64,000 nucleotides of DNA from JANSWY01 sp965243755 (GCA_965243755.1 CBDEVW010000006.1:62001-126000), one strand, 5' to 3'. Shown: positions 35,165-45,681, counted from the stretch's first letter. Translations and numbers: made by a program. The notes: a model not told the origin generated them from the sequence alone.

Positions 35165-38100
35165 ATGAAGATTAAGCTACCGGAAATGGTTAAAATAATC
35201 GTTTTGGTTTTCGCTATAGTTGTATCAATACCATCAACATTACGAGCGCAAACCGTACCTGTAGGAAGCGGATCCTACACCACAGTATTTCCCGGCGTGG
35301 ATGAAGCGGGAAGAAACACTTACCCATCGGGAACTCCCTATCTCTCAGGAGCAGCAGCAGGCAAACCAGTACCTACCAACGACTGGTGGTCCGATTTTGT
35401 GAAGACCGATCACGGAGGTAAGGCATTTAATTATCCTTTATCATTTAAATCAAAATCACAGGGACTGGTCATCAATTATACCATTCCGCTGGCTTCCACC
35501 AACACAGACTACAGAGAGCCTATTAGTGCTGTAGATGCAGTGGTTGTGGGGCTGGAAGGACTGGCAGCTTCGGCTTCCACCATTTCGGATCACTCCGATT
35601 GGGGTGTTACCTTTAACTGGAATGATGATTTTTATGCAACAATCAATTCAGGATCTCCTTTTGTTTATTTCGAAAAATCCAGTGCAGCAAATGCAAGGGT
35701 GGAAGTGAACTTTAATGCCTCCGGGGCTTCTGTGAGTGGCAACAAGATCATTATTGAAAATAACATGAACGGTTCCACCTATGTGGTCTTTGGCCCAACA
35801 GGTTCCACATGGAATGGATCGGGGGGGATATATACCAGTTCATTAAATGGAAACAATTACTGGTCCATGGTCATGTTACCTCCAGGTGCAGACCTCAATA
35901 CTGCAATGGCCTACTATGAACAATATGCTTATGTTTTCCCGGCAAATACCACTGTGAACTGGGATTACAATGAGAATACAGGAGCAGTAAGAACCACATT
36001 TACCGTCACTCCTGATGTGAAGGAAGGCACTAACAGTACGATACTGCAGGGACTGCTCCCTCATCACTGGGACCGGCTGGCAGCAGATTCGCCACAGCCT
36101 GCCACTGGCTACAGTTACCACACAGTACGTGGTACCCTGGAGATGATCGCCTCCAATCATTTTATAGTTGAAAATACCTTTAGTGGCATCCTGCCTAATA
36201 TGCCGGACCTGGGTAAATATACCACGGGATTCGATCCGGGTGAACTTACCAGTCTGATCGATATGGTAAAAAATGACGGATTAGCCACATGGACAGATTC
36301 CTATAATGAAGGACAGGCAATGAACCGACTCATTCAGGTGGCCAGGATAGCTGATCAATTAGGTTATACAGAAGCAAGAGATCAGATGGTCAACACTGTA
36401 AGGGAGAGACTGGAAGACTGGCTGACCTATGAGTCTGGTGAAGTGGCGTTTCTGTTTTATTACAACTCCGACTGGACCTCTACATTGGGATACCCTGCGG
36501 GACACAGACAGGATGAAAATTTGAATGATCACCATTTTCATTGGGGTTACTTTGTTCACGCTGCTGCAGCCATTGAACAATTCTTTCCCGGATGGGCCGA
36601 TCAGTGGGGAGACATGATCAACCTGCTGATCAGAGATGCCGCTAATCCATCAAGAACAGATAACCTTTTTCCTTTTCTGAGGAACTTCAGCCCCTATGCA
36701 GGTCACAGCTGGGCCAATGGCTTTTCTACCGAACCAAACGGAAATGACCAGGAGTCCACTTCAGAATCCATGCAATTCAATTCTGCATTGATTCATTGGG
36801 GAACACTCACTGGCAATACTGAAATCCGGGACCTTGGCATATACCTTTACACGACAGAGCAATCCACGGTTGAAGAATACTGGTTTGATGTGGAGGAAAG
36901 AAGCTTCCAGCCGGAATATGGTTACGAAATGGTGGCCAGGGTATGGACAGGCGGATATGATAATGGTACCTGGTGGACCAGTGATGTAGCAGCTTCCTAT
37001 GGAATTCAACTCTATCCAATACATGGAGGATCACTTTACCTGGGACACAGAACCGATTATATCAATAGGGTGTGGACTGAAATGACACAAAATACTGATG
37101 TGTTAAATAACATACCCAATGTAAATCTGTGGTACGACACTTACTGGCAATTCTATTCATTCCTGGACCCTCAGCAGGCACTAAACCTATATAACAATTA
37201 CCGCGAAAGGGACATTAAGTTTGGTAACTCAGATGCGCATACATACCATTGGTTGCATACCATGGCTGCCATGGGGCAGGTACAGAATCAAATTACTGCC
37301 GATTACCCAATAGCTGCAGCATTCTCCGATAATGGCACCATGACCTATGTGGCTCATAATTATGAAAATACGCCAATTACAGTCAATTTCAGTGATGGCT
37401 ATAGTCTCAGTGTTCCTGCCAATAGCATGGCCACCAATCGGGATTCTGATGCCAGTGCTACTGTGACAGTAAGTGCTACGGAAGTGCCAATTGGGGGAAA
37501 TGTAGATATTTCAGCTTCCGTAAGCGGGAGTGGTATTACCAATGTGGAGTTCTATGTGAACGCTACCCTGGTGGGTTCCGACAATGCAGCACCTTACCAG
37601 ATAAACAGCGGAACACTACCTTCCGGTTTTCCAAAAATTTACGCCAAAGTATACCAGGGCACAAGCTTAAATGTTTCCAACGTGGTGGCCGTTCAGGTTG
37701 GTTCACAGATCCCTTATTCGGGCTCACCTTCAGCGGTACCAGGTACCATTGAAGCAGGACATTTTGATGCTTTTGAGGGCGGTGTAGGACAGGGAATTGC
37801 CTATTCAGACAATGATCAGTTTAACCAGGGTGACTTCAGGCCAACAGAATGGGTGGATGCAAGTGCTACTACCAGCGAAGGAGCAACTGTGGGCTGGATC
37901 AGTCCGGGTGAGTGGCTGGAATATACCATTGATGTAGCTCAGGCAGGGCAATATGACATTATCCTGCGATATGCTTCAGGCAATGCCTCAGGGGGCGGAC
38001 CTTTCTGGTTTGAAAGTGATGGTGTGAAAATCAGTGACGATATCAATGTAACCAGTACCGGAGATTGGGGTGCGTGGCAGAACGTAACCACTCAAAATGT

Positions 38101-40558
38101 GACACTCTCTGCTGGAGAGCAGGTCATCAGAGTTGCTGTAGGAAATGGAGGATTCAACCTTGGTAGGATGACATTTGAATATACCGGCAACTCCAATCCT
38201 GTATTGACTACCATTAATGTATCACCTGCAACCGCTACCATCGAGCAGGGACAAACACAACAGTTTACCGCCCAGGGCTTTGACCAGTTTGGAAATCCCT
38301 ACACGATCACTCCAACATGGTCCGCAGACGGGGGATCGATCAATGGTTCTGGGTTATACACCGGATCTGCTGCTGGAAGTTTTACAGTAACTGCCTCACA
38401 GGGAGGAGTGAGTGGTACAGCTTCCATTACGGTAAACAATGTAAATGATCCTCCTGTGCTAACTACAATTCAGGTGAACCCTGCAAGCGCAAACCTCAGC
38501 TTGAATGACACACAGCAATTTACAGCACAAGGTTATGATCAATACGGTGATCCTATCGCCACGAACATTGTATGGAGCACCAATGGTGGATCTATTGATG
38601 GCAATGGGTTGTATATTGCCAGTTCTTTGGGCTCATTTACAATTACAGCTACAGATGGTGCTGTTTCAGGAAGTGCCAGTGCCAGCGTTTCGGACAGTTC
38701 GGGAGGTACGTGCACAGGCGGTCCGGCCAATGGTGATTACACGTATAGCGCATCAGGAGACGCCAGCAACCCTACCATTACATTTGAGCCTGGTTACCCC
38801 GGTGTTGGCAACAATATCGTGATCCTATATTACGGAACAACTCCTGGTGGAGGATATCCCGGTTATATTGTTCAACCGAATCAGGCTTATCAAATTAATG
38901 CATCGCAGGGACAAACCGTATATTTCTACTATACGTACAGCGTCCCTGAAGGAGGCGAAAGAAACAGTGCCGCAACCCCGCATGAGTTTGAGGTGGGTAA
39001 TTGTGGTGGAGGACCAACTCCGGTCCTGACGACCATCTCAGTCACACCTGCTAATCCTACGATCAATGAAGGCAGCACCCAGCAATTCAGTGCACTGGGT
39101 TATGACCAGAATGGAAACCCTATGTCGGCTAGCTTCAGCTGGTCTGCCACTGGTGGTACCATCAATGGTAGTGGGCTCTATACCGGATCAATAGCTGGAA
39201 CTTTTCAGGTGACCGCTTCAAGTGGCGGGGTTTCTGGTCAGACCTCAATTACCGTAAATAGTGTGGGAGGTGGAATCGCACTGCCTGGCAGACTGGAAGC
39301 AGAAGAGTTCAACGCCGGTGGAGAAGGTGTCGGATACCATGACCTGACTGCAGGAAACACTGGTGGAGCCTATAGAACAAGTGAAGACGTAGATATTGAA
39401 GGAACCGGAGACCCAAATGGGGGTACTTATAATGTAGGCTGGATTGATGCATCGGAATGGCTTGCTTATGATGTGGATGTTTCAGGTTCAGGGAGCTACG
39501 ACATTGATTTCCGTGTAGCATCTCCAAATGGCAGTGGAAGACTACATGTAGAAATAGACGGTATCGATGTAACTGGTACGGTAGTGGTGCCCAACACCGG
39601 TGCATGGCAAACATATACTACGGTAACCGCCTCTAACATATCGATTGCTCCGGGAAGCCACGAGTTGAGAATAGTATTTGATGCAGCTGGACTTAATTTG
39701 AATTACATTGATGTATCTGAAGTGGCAGGACCTGTGCTTACTTCTATCAGCATTAGTCCACAGAATCCGGTGATTGATGAAGGCAGCACACAACAATTTA
39801 CCGCACAAGCCTATGACCAGAATGGGAATCCAATGGGAGCTTCATTCAATTGGTCAGTTGATGGCGGAAGTATCGATCAGAATGGATTGTATAGTGGTAG
39901 CACAGCTGGAACCTGGCAGGTTACCGTTTCGAGTGGAGGCGTTAGTGCCAATACCAATGTGACCGTCAATCAATCCGTACAAAACTGTACAGGCAGTGCA
40001 CATAATGGAGATTACAATTACACCATCAGTGGTGGCAACTCACCACAGATCACATTTGAACCAGGATACGCCGGAGTAGGTGATGGCATTGTGATCCTTT
40101 ACTATGGTACAAGCCCAACAGGTGGATATCCAGGATACACCGTTAGTCCTAATGTACCTCATAGTTTTAGTGGCGTATCGCCGGGACAGGATGTTTATTT
40201 TTATTATACCTACTCTGTGCCGGAAGGTGGCGAACGAAATACAGCCGCAAACCGACACAATTTTGTAGTAGGCAACTGCGGAACATCAGCAAGAACTGAC
40301 CTCAGTGATCAATGGCAGGATGCTGCCTCACAGATCACGCTGTATCCTGTTCCTGCAACAGAGCGATTGAAAGTAAAAGGAATTTGGGAAGATGCCATCA
40401 TCAGCATCTATGACCTATCGGGCCGTCAGCAGTCATTTACTGTGGATTCGCAGGGTGAGGAGTGGATACTGGATGTTTCTAAACTTTCAAAAGGCAATTA
40501 TTTACTCGACATTTTTACTACAAACGGTCGCATAGTCAGACCATTTGTGAAGCAGTAA
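35165..40558 (+). CDS. Secreted GH81 endo-beta-1,3-glucanase with CBM6 and CBM56 modules
   Basis: 1797 residues. Signal peptide 1-29 (STLRAQ). A GH81 catalytic domain at about 30-750: D455 in the DHHFHWG motif and the E-x-x-x-E pair at 530 and 534 (GNDQESTSES) correspond to the family's catalytic residues. Then an Ig-like domain (765-850), CBM6 (857-1010), two Big_2-type Ig domains, a CBM56-like module (1182-1282), Ig, CBM6 (1372-1518), Ig, CBM56-like (1607-1706), and a T9SS C-terminal sorting domain (about 1720-1797, YPVPATERLKVKG). It should cut beta-1,3-glucan such as laminarin or curdlan outside the cell or on its surface. Paired with the GH16 gene downstream. Confidence 0.9.
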   Translation: MKIKLPEMVKIIVLVFAIVVSIPSTLRAQTVPVGSGSYTTVFPGVDEAGRNTYPSGTPYLSGAAAGKPVPTNDWWSDFVKTDHGGKAFNYPLSFKSKSQGLVINYTIPLASTNTDYREPISAVDAVVVGLEGLAASASTISDHSDWGVTFNWNDDFYATINSGSPFVYFEKSSAANARVEVNFNASGASVSGNKIIIENNMNGSTYVVFGPTGSTWNGSGGIYTSSLNGNNYWSMVMLPPGADLNTAMAYYEQYAYVFPANTTVNWDYNENTGAVRTTFTVTPDVKEGTNSTILQGLLPHHWDRLAADSPQPATGYSYHTVRGTLEMIASNHFIVENTFSGILPNMPDLGKYTTGFDPGELTSLIDMVKNDGLATWTDSYNEGQAMNRLIQVARIADQLGYTEARDQMVNTVRERLEDWLTYESGEVAFLFYYNSDWTSTLGYPAGHRQDENLNDHHFHWGYFVHAAAAIEQFFPGWADQWGDMINLLIRDAANPSRTDNLFPFLRNFSPYAGHSWANGFSTEPNGNDQESTSESMQFNSALIHWGTLTGNTEIRDLGIYLYTTEQSTVEEYWFDVEERSFQPEYGYEMVARVWTGGYDNGTWWTSDVAASYGIQLYPIHGGSLYLGHRTDYINRVWTEMTQNTDVLNNIPNVNLWYDTYWQFYSFLDPQQALNLYNNYRERDIKFGNSDAHTYHWLHTMAAMGQVQNQITADYPIAAAFSDNGTMTYVAHNYENTPITVNFSDGYSLSVPANSMATNRDSDASATVTVSATEVPIGGNVDISASVSGSGITNVEFYVNATLVGSDNAAPYQINSGTLPSGFPKIYAKVYQGTSLNVSNVVAVQVGSQIPYSGSPSAVPGTIEAGHFDAFEGGVGQGIAYSDNDQFNQGDFRPTEWVDASATTSEGATVGWISPGEWLEYTIDVAQAGQYDIILRYASGNASGGGPFWFESDGVKISDDINVTSTGDWGAWQNVTTQNVTLSAGEQVIRVAVGNGGFNLGRMTFEYTGNSNPVLTTINVSPATATIEQGQTQQFTAQGFDQFGNPYTITPTWSADGGSINGSGLYTGSAAGSFTVTASQGGVSGTASITVNNVNDPPVLTTIQVNPASANLSLNDTQQFTAQGYDQYGDPIATNIVWSTNGGSIDGNGLYIASSLGSFTITATDGAVSGSASASVSDSSGGTCTGGPANGDYTYSASGDASNPTITFEPGYPGVGNNIVILYYGTTPGGGYPGYIVQPNQAYQINASQGQTVYFYYTYSVPEGGERNSAATPHEFEVGNCGGGPTPVLTTISVTPANPTINEGSTQQFSALGYDQNGNPMSASFSWSATGGTINGSGLYTGSIAGTFQVTASSGGVSGQTSITVNSVGGGIALPGRLEAEEFNAGGEGVGYHDLTAGNTGGAYRTSEDVDIEGTGDPNGGTYNVGWIDASEWLAYDVDVSGSGSYDIDFRVASPNGSGRLHVEIDGIDVTGTVVVPNTGAWQTYTTVTASNISIAPGSHELRIVFDAAGLNLNYIDVSEVAGPVLTSISISPQNPVIDEGSTQQFTAQAYDQNGNPMGASFNWSVDGGSIDQNGLYSGSTAGTWQVTVSSGGVSANTNVTVNQSVQNCTGSAHNGDYNYTISGGNSPQITFEPGYAGVGDGIVILYYGTSPTGGYPGYTVSPNVPHSFSGVSPGQDVYFYYTYSVPEGGERNTAANRHNFVVGNCGTSARTDLSDQWQDAASQITLYPVPATERLKVKGIWEDAIISIYDLSGRQQSFTVDSQGEEWILDVSKLSKGNYLLDIFTTNGRIVRPFVKQ

Positions 40559-40595
40559 CGAGCAATTTCGAGATGTATAGATGAAGTATATAAAA

Positions 40596-40620
40596 GGGTC
40601 TCTATTTTAAATAGAGACCC
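40596..40620 (+). terminator. Strong hairpin after the GH81 gene
   Basis: A perfect 12-base stem (GGGTCTCTATTT and its complement) with a one-base centre. No long T-run follows, but the position fits a terminator or transcript-end stabiliser. Confidence 0.65.
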
Positions 40621-40655
40621 ATTATTACCCCAAAAGTGAGTGTTTACTGAACGAG

Positions 40656-40776
40656 TTGATGTGTTTTTGATGTGTTGTATTTTTTTGATCGCAAGACAAG
40701 CCTTCTAATCTTACAATGCGAAAATATGCACTGACTATTCGTTTGCATTTGAATTACCAAAACCTAAACCAATTTA
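40656..40776 (+). promoter_or_regulatory. Shared upstream motif of the laminarinase genes (copy 2)
   Basis: Direct repeats TTGATGTGTTT and TTGATGTGTTG start 125 bp before the GH16 start codon. ATTCGTTTGC at 40737 and CCTAAACCAAT at 40763 follow. Order and spacing match the region upstream of the GH81 gene although the DNA in between differs, so the blocks look selected rather than simply duplicated. Confidence 0.6.
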
Positions 40777-40780
40777 CCTT

Positions 40781-43700
40781 ATGAAGATTAAAAATGATGG
40801 TGCGGTACATGGCCTTTTATACAGGATGTGCTGGTCACTGATCTTAATGATGACACTTGCAGTCACCCAATCAAACCTGCTACAGGCTCAGGTGGGAGAT
40901 GTGCTTTGGGAAGAAAATTTTAACACATTAAATACCGATATCTGGACTCCCAATGTTGGGGATGGTTGTGATATTGGGTTATGTGGCTGGGGAAATGCTG
41001 AATTGGAATATTATAGTCCAAACAACGTAAGCATCGAACCTGTACCCGGTGAACCCGGAAACAATGCGCTGGTACTGGAAGCAAGAAATGAAAGTGCCGG
41101 ATCACAGTCTTTCACTTCGGGGAAAGTAGACACGGATGGCAAAGTATCCATCCACTATGGATTAATTGAAGTACGTATGCGGGTGCCCAACCTCCAAACA
41201 GGGCTGTGGCCGGCTGCATGGTTGCTCGGAGATGTGAATTTGCCATGGCCGGCAAAGGGAGAAATAGACATGATGGAGATGGGCCATGCATTCGAGGAAA
41301 GAGAGCGGCAGGGATATCCGTCAGCGACAGAGAATAATTATGTAGGAGCAAACGCCATATGGCAATCATCGGATGGTTCATATGCCAGTATTGCCTGGGA
41401 TGTCAACTATAATCAGCCATATGTTCCTTCACAGGCGCTTACGGATCGGTTCGTGACTTATAAATTATACTGGGAACCAACATCCATGAGATTCGCCGTG
41501 GAAGACAATGGTGTGGAATATGATCTTTATACCAATCCATTGCCGTTAGATGCCAATGGTGAGACCGCTGCATTTACTAAACCATTTTACATGCTGTTGA
41601 ACCTGGCCGTAGGAGGAAATTTTACCGATGCAGCAACACCAGGTCAGGTGACTGCTCCGTTACCTGCCAAAATGTATGTGGATTATGTGCGGGTATCAGA
41701 ATACAATGGTCATGGAAGTGTGACATTTTCTGATGGTACCATTCCCGCTGAAACCGGCGTGTTTGGTGTGTTCACTGAAACTACCCCAACCAACAACCAG
41801 TTAGATTTCGCCAATGATGGGGCTATCTATGCATGGGGAGGTACTGTTCAGGAAGGAACTACCGCACCATATGAAGGAACAGATGTAATCGCATGGGAAA
41901 CTGTCAACCCCAACAGCTGGTTTGGAGGAGGAATTGTCTCCTTGTATGGGAAAAACATGTCCAACTTCGTAGAGAATGGATCACTTAAGTTTAAGATCAA
42001 GATCCCGGGAGATGTCTCATTCCGAATAGGTGTGACAGATAATTACACCAATGAAAGTTATGTGAGCTTTCCGGCAGGGCAAACTACCTATGGGTTAGTA
42101 AGAGATGGCGAATGGGGACAGGTGGAAATACCACTGGCTGACCTGGCTGGCATCATCGCATTTCAGGACCTCAACTATATGTTTGCCATCGTCAGTGATG
42201 ACGCAGATATCCCAACATCAACTTTCCAGTTTGCCATAGACGATGTAGTTTATGATGACGGTAATGGCTCTCAGCAGCCGGTACTTACAAGCATCACAGT
42301 AAGTCCTGGTAACCCAACAATCGATGAAGGAGCAACACAACAATTTACTGCCCAGGGCTATGACCAGAATGGCAACCCCATGAGTACCTCAGTGACCTGG
42401 AGTGCGTCCGCAGGGTCCATTTCTTCCGGCGGACTATATACAGGAACCACCACAGGAACTCATTTGATTACTGCTACCAGCGGAACCGTCAGTGGTAATA
42501 CAAACATCACCGTCAATGCTGTGGCTACAGGAACACCGGTTCCGGGTAGGTTAGAGGCCGAGGATTACAATGAAGGAGGGAACGGTGTTGGATACTATGA
42601 CCTTACCGCCGGAAATACAGGTGGAGCATATAGAAATGACGATGTAGACATTGAAGTGACCGGAGATACCGGAGGTGGTTATAATGTAGGATGGATTGAT
42701 GCCGGAGAATGGCTGGCCTTTGATATCAATGCCCAGGCTCCTTCCAATACCTACAACCTTGATTTACGGGTCGCCTCACCATCGGGATCGGGAGCACTGC
42801 ATGTGGAGGTTGACGGTGTGGACGTTACAGGCTCTTTATCAGTTCCCAACACTGGTAGCTGGCAGTCCTATGCTACCATTAGCGCCAATAACATTACGAT
42901 TGCTCAAGGCTCACATGAACTAAGGGTAGTGTTTGACGCACCTGGTTTGAACCTGAACTTTATTGATGTTTCGGAGGCTGCAGGTCAGGTATTAAGTTCG
43001 ATTGTCGTTACCCCAAATACTGCCGACCTGGAACAAGGCAATACGCAACAGTTTACGGCCCAGGCTTACGATCAAAATGGATCGCCTATGTCAGCGTCAT
43101 TTACCTGGAGTGCAACAGGAGGTTCAATAGATGGAAATGGCCTTTATTCAGCTACGGAAACAGGGTCTTACAATGTGACGGCCTCCAGTGGTTCTGTGAG
43201 TGGAAGTGCTTCCGTAACAGTAACCAGCACTCCGGTTGGATGGGCAATTCCTGGTAGAATCGAAGCAGAGAATTTCAATGGAGGTGGAGAAGGTGTTGGC
43301 TATCATGACACAACCACAGGCAATACCGGAGGAGCTTTCAGGATGTCCGAAGATGTGGATATACAAGCCACTGGTGACCCACAAGGCGGACTCTACAATG
43401 TAGGCTGGATTGCTGCAGGGGAGTGGTTGGCCTATGATGTCCATACCAGCGGAGGAACTTTTGATTTTGCAGTAAGGGTAGCTTCACCAAATGGTAACGG
43501 TAGATTACACATAGAAATTGACGGTGTAGATGTTACCGGAAACCTCGTGGTACCCAATACCGGAGGATGGCAAAATTATGTGACAGTCACTGCAGAAAAT
43601 ATAACAGTCAGCAGCGGAAACCATGTCATGCGTGTAGTTTTTGATGCAGCAGGACTGAACCTGAACTATGTAGAGACTTCAGCAAGTAGTCAGCAGGTAC

Positions 43701-44527
43701 TGACTTCCATAGCAATCACCCCAGGAAGTGCGACACTTCAAACAGGAGGGACCCAGCAGTTTACTGCCCAGGCATATGACCAGAATGGTAATCCTATGAG
43801 TGCTTCTTTCAACTGGTCTGCTTCATGTGGATCAATCAACAGCAGTGGCTTGTACACAGCTTCGACAGTTGGTAATTGTACGGTGACCTGCAGTAGTGGA
43901 TCTGTTGTGGCCAATGCAAGTGTTACCGTTTCGGGTGCTGCCAACTGCACCGGCGGTCCGTCAAATGGCGATTATACCTACACTGTAAGCGGTGGCAATA
44001 GTCCTGAAATTACATTTGAACCTGGATACGCTGGCGTAGGAGATAACATTGTCATTCTATACTATGGGACAAGCCCAACAGGCAGCTATCCAGGATATAT
44101 TGTGACACCAAATGTGCCATATGCTTTAGGCAATGCTAATCCTGGTGAAACCATTTACTTCTATTACACCTATAGTGTACCAGAAGGAGGAGAAAGAAAT
44201 ACCGCAGCAAATCGGCACAATTTTGTCGTTGGAGACTGTGGCTCAAGTGCAAGGGTAGGAAATGACCTGGCTTCAGGTTGGGATAGTGAGGATGCGTTGC
44301 TGCTGTACCCGGTACCTGCAGGCAATCACCTGAAGATCAGCACTAACGGAAATGTTCTTGAGGGTGTACAGGTATTCGATATGTCTGGAAGATTAATTGA
44401 TAACCTTGAAACCAGTCAGCATAGTGGTTATGTGAAATTAAACACCAGCAGGCTTATCAAAGGAAGCTACCTGTTAAAGGTGGTGATGAATGGCAATACG
44501 ATGATCAAACAATTTATTAAAGATTAA
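40781..44527 (+). CDS. Secreted GH16 laminarinase with CBM6 and CBM56 modules
   Basis: 1248 residues. Signal peptide 1-37 (LLQAQ). A GH16 catalytic domain at about 40-305 with the motif GEIDMMEMG, giving nucleophile E161, D163 and acid/base E166. Next a beta-sandwich module of about 180 residues (about 313-493, galactose-binding/ExoP-like look), then Ig, CBM6 (585-727), Ig, CBM6 (816-963), Ig, a CBM56-like module (1054-1152) and a T9SS sorting domain (about 1170-1248, LYPVPAGNHLKIS). An endo-acting beta-1,3-glucanase is expected, working with the GH81 enzyme. Its accessory modules are close relatives of those in the upstream gene. Confidence 0.92.
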   Translation: MKIKNDGAVHGLLYRMCWSLILMMTLAVTQSNLLQAQVGDVLWEENFNTLNTDIWTPNVGDGCDIGLCGWGNAELEYYSPNNVSIEPVPGEPGNNALVLEARNESAGSQSFTSGKVDTDGKVSIHYGLIEVRMRVPNLQTGLWPAAWLLGDVNLPWPAKGEIDMMEMGHAFEERERQGYPSATENNYVGANAIWQSSDGSYASIAWDVNYNQPYVPSQALTDRFVTYKLYWEPTSMRFAVEDNGVEYDLYTNPLPLDANGETAAFTKPFYMLLNLAVGGNFTDAATPGQVTAPLPAKMYVDYVRVSEYNGHGSVTFSDGTIPAETGVFGVFTETTPTNNQLDFANDGAIYAWGGTVQEGTTAPYEGTDVIAWETVNPNSWFGGGIVSLYGKNMSNFVENGSLKFKIKIPGDVSFRIGVTDNYTNESYVSFPAGQTTYGLVRDGEWGQVEIPLADLAGIIAFQDLNYMFAIVSDDADIPTSTFQFAIDDVVYDDGNGSQQPVLTSITVSPGNPTIDEGATQQFTAQGYDQNGNPMSTSVTWSASAGSISSGGLYTGTTTGTHLITATSGTVSGNTNITVNAVATGTPVPGRLEAEDYNEGGNGVGYYDLTAGNTGGAYRNDDVDIEVTGDTGGGYNVGWIDAGEWLAFDINAQAPSNTYNLDLRVASPSGSGALHVEVDGVDVTGSLSVPNTGSWQSYATISANNITIAQGSHELRVVFDAPGLNLNFIDVSEAAGQVLSSIVVTPNTADLEQGNTQQFTAQAYDQNGSPMSASFTWSATGGSIDGNGLYSATETGSYNVTASSGSVSGSASVTVTSTPVGWAIPGRIEAENFNGGGEGVGYHDTTTGNTGGAFRMSEDVDIQATGDPQGGLYNVGWIAAGEWLAYDVHTSGGTFDFAVRVASPNGNGRLHIEIDGVDVTGNLVVPNTGGWQNYVTVTAENITVSSGNHVMRVVFDAAGLNLNYVETSASSQQVLTSIAITPGSATLQTGGTQQFTAQAYDQNGNPMSASFNWSASCGSINSSGLYTASTVGNCTVTCSSGSVVANASVTVSGAANCTGGPSNGDYTYTVSGGNSPEITFEPGYAGVGDNIVILYYGTSPTGSYPGYIVTPNVPYALGNANPGETIYFYYTYSVPEGGERNTAANRHNFVVGDCGSSARVGNDLASGWDSEDALLLYPVPAGNHLKISTNGNVLEGVQVFDMSGRLIDNLETSQHSGYVKLNTSRLIKGSYLLKVVMNGNTMIKQFIKD

Positions 44528-44547
44528 CTAATCTATTAAACTCAATA

Positions 44548-44566
44548 CCGGGCAATGCCCGGTTTT
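44548..44566 (+). terminator. Terminator of the GH16 gene
   Basis: CCGGGC and GCCCGG arms, three-base loop, TTTT tail. Confidence 0.8.
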
Positions 44567-44605
44567 ACCGTCGAATTCATATTTTATAGCTAACTTAAGA
44601 AGAAT

Positions 44606-44636
44606 GAGCACTCGCAATTTTTGTGAGTGTTCTTTT
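44606..44636 (+). terminator. Second hairpin after the GH16 gene
   Basis: GAGCACTCGCA pairs with TGTGAGTGTTC (with wobble pairs), followed by TTTTATTT. It could back up the terminator at 44548. Confidence 0.55.
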
Positions 44637-44656
44637 ATTTGTGGGGGTTGGGTAAT

Positions 44657-45036
44657 GGCAGTTGCAAACTGCCGGTATTTGTGGGCTTAAGTTGCAAACT
44701 TAAGCCAGTGTGAGCTTATCGCTGGCGCCAGTTTAGCGAAGCGCAACTGGTGCCGACAAATTTTTTAAAAGTAGGCATGAAGAAGTTTGCAACTTCGACT
44801 CCCTAGAATACCGTGGTAATAATTAGTCACTTCAGTTATGAGCTTGATGGCAGATACAAACTGCCGGTATTGGTGGGCTTAAGTTGCAAACTTAAGCCAG
44901 GGTAAGTTGGTAAAAAGCCAGTTTAACCACCTATCCCTGGCGCCAGTTTAGCGAAGCGCAACTGGTGCCGACAAATTTTTTAAAAGCAGACATGGAGAAG
45001 TTTGCAACTTCGACTCCCCAGAGTACCGTGGTATAA
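44657..45036. repeat. REP-like palindrome array, left flank of RAYT (2 units)
   Basis: Two units, starting at 44657 and 44849 (period 192 bp). Each holds, in fixed order, palindromes built on GGCAGTTGCAAACTGCC, CTTAAGTTGCAAACTTAAG, a larger one with CCAGTTTAGCG and CGCAACTGG arms, and GAAGTTTGCAACTTC. All share the core AGTTGCAAACT or its complement. The second unit is partly degenerate in the first palindrome. Confidence 0.85.
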
Positions 45037-45128
45037 AAAATAGCATACTTAATGCAAATGCGACTTAAGACAAGAATTATTTGTTAATAGCTGATGACCC
45101 AATTAATTTAGTTGAAAAATCAATCATC

Positions 45129-45680
45129 ATGTCGTCAAAATACACCATCTCAGATCATCAGGCTCCTCATTTTATCACTTTTGCAGTTGTTCAGTGGATT
45201 GATGCGTTATCAAGGCCTGACTACAAGGATATGTTTGTGGAAAGCTTAAAATACTGTCAAAAGCATAAAGGGCTGAAGTTACATGCATGGGTACTAATGA
45301 GTAATCATGTTCATTTGATTTGCTCAGCTAAAGAGGGATTTAATTTATCTGATATATTGAGGGATTTGAAGAAATATACCAGTAAGCGACTTGTTGAAGA
45401 GATCAGGGGAAACATTCTGGAAAGCAGGAAAGAGTGGATGCTATGGTTATTTAGGTCCAATGGTCAGAAAAACTCCAATAATCTTAATTATCAGTTTTGG
45501 CAACAGGATAACCATCCAATTGAATTGTCCAGCAATCTGATGTTGGATCAAAGGTTGGATTATATTCATATGAACCCGGTAAAAGCAGGACTAGTTTATG
45601 AGCCGGAACATTATGTATATAGTAGCGGGAGAGATTATTGTGGAATGAAAGGAATGATTGAATTGGAATTAATTAGTTAA
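45129..45680 (+). CDS. REP-associated tyrosine transposase (RAYT, Y1_Tnp family)
   Basis: 183 residues from ATG 45129. The HUH metal-binding motif is SNHVHLI (H60, H62) and the catalytic Tyr is in LDYIHMNPVKAGL (Y145). LHAWVLMSNHVHLICSAKEG is diagnostic of the IS200/RAYT-like class. RAYTs nick single-stranded DNA at REP palindromes and are thought to spread them. The gene is embedded between REP-like units, two before it and three after, and its stop codon abuts the first base of the third unit. All catalytic residues are present, so it may be active. Confidence 0.93.
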   Translation: MSSKYTISDHQAPHFITFAVVQWIDALSRPDYKDMFVESLKYCQKHKGLKLHAWVLMSNHVHLICSAKEGFNLSDILRDLKKYTSKRLVEEIRGNILESRKEWMLWLFRSNGQKNSNNLNYQFWQQDNHPIELSSNLMLDQRLDYIHMNPVKAGLVYEPEHYVYSSGRDYCGMKGMIELELIS

Positions 45681-45681
45681 T

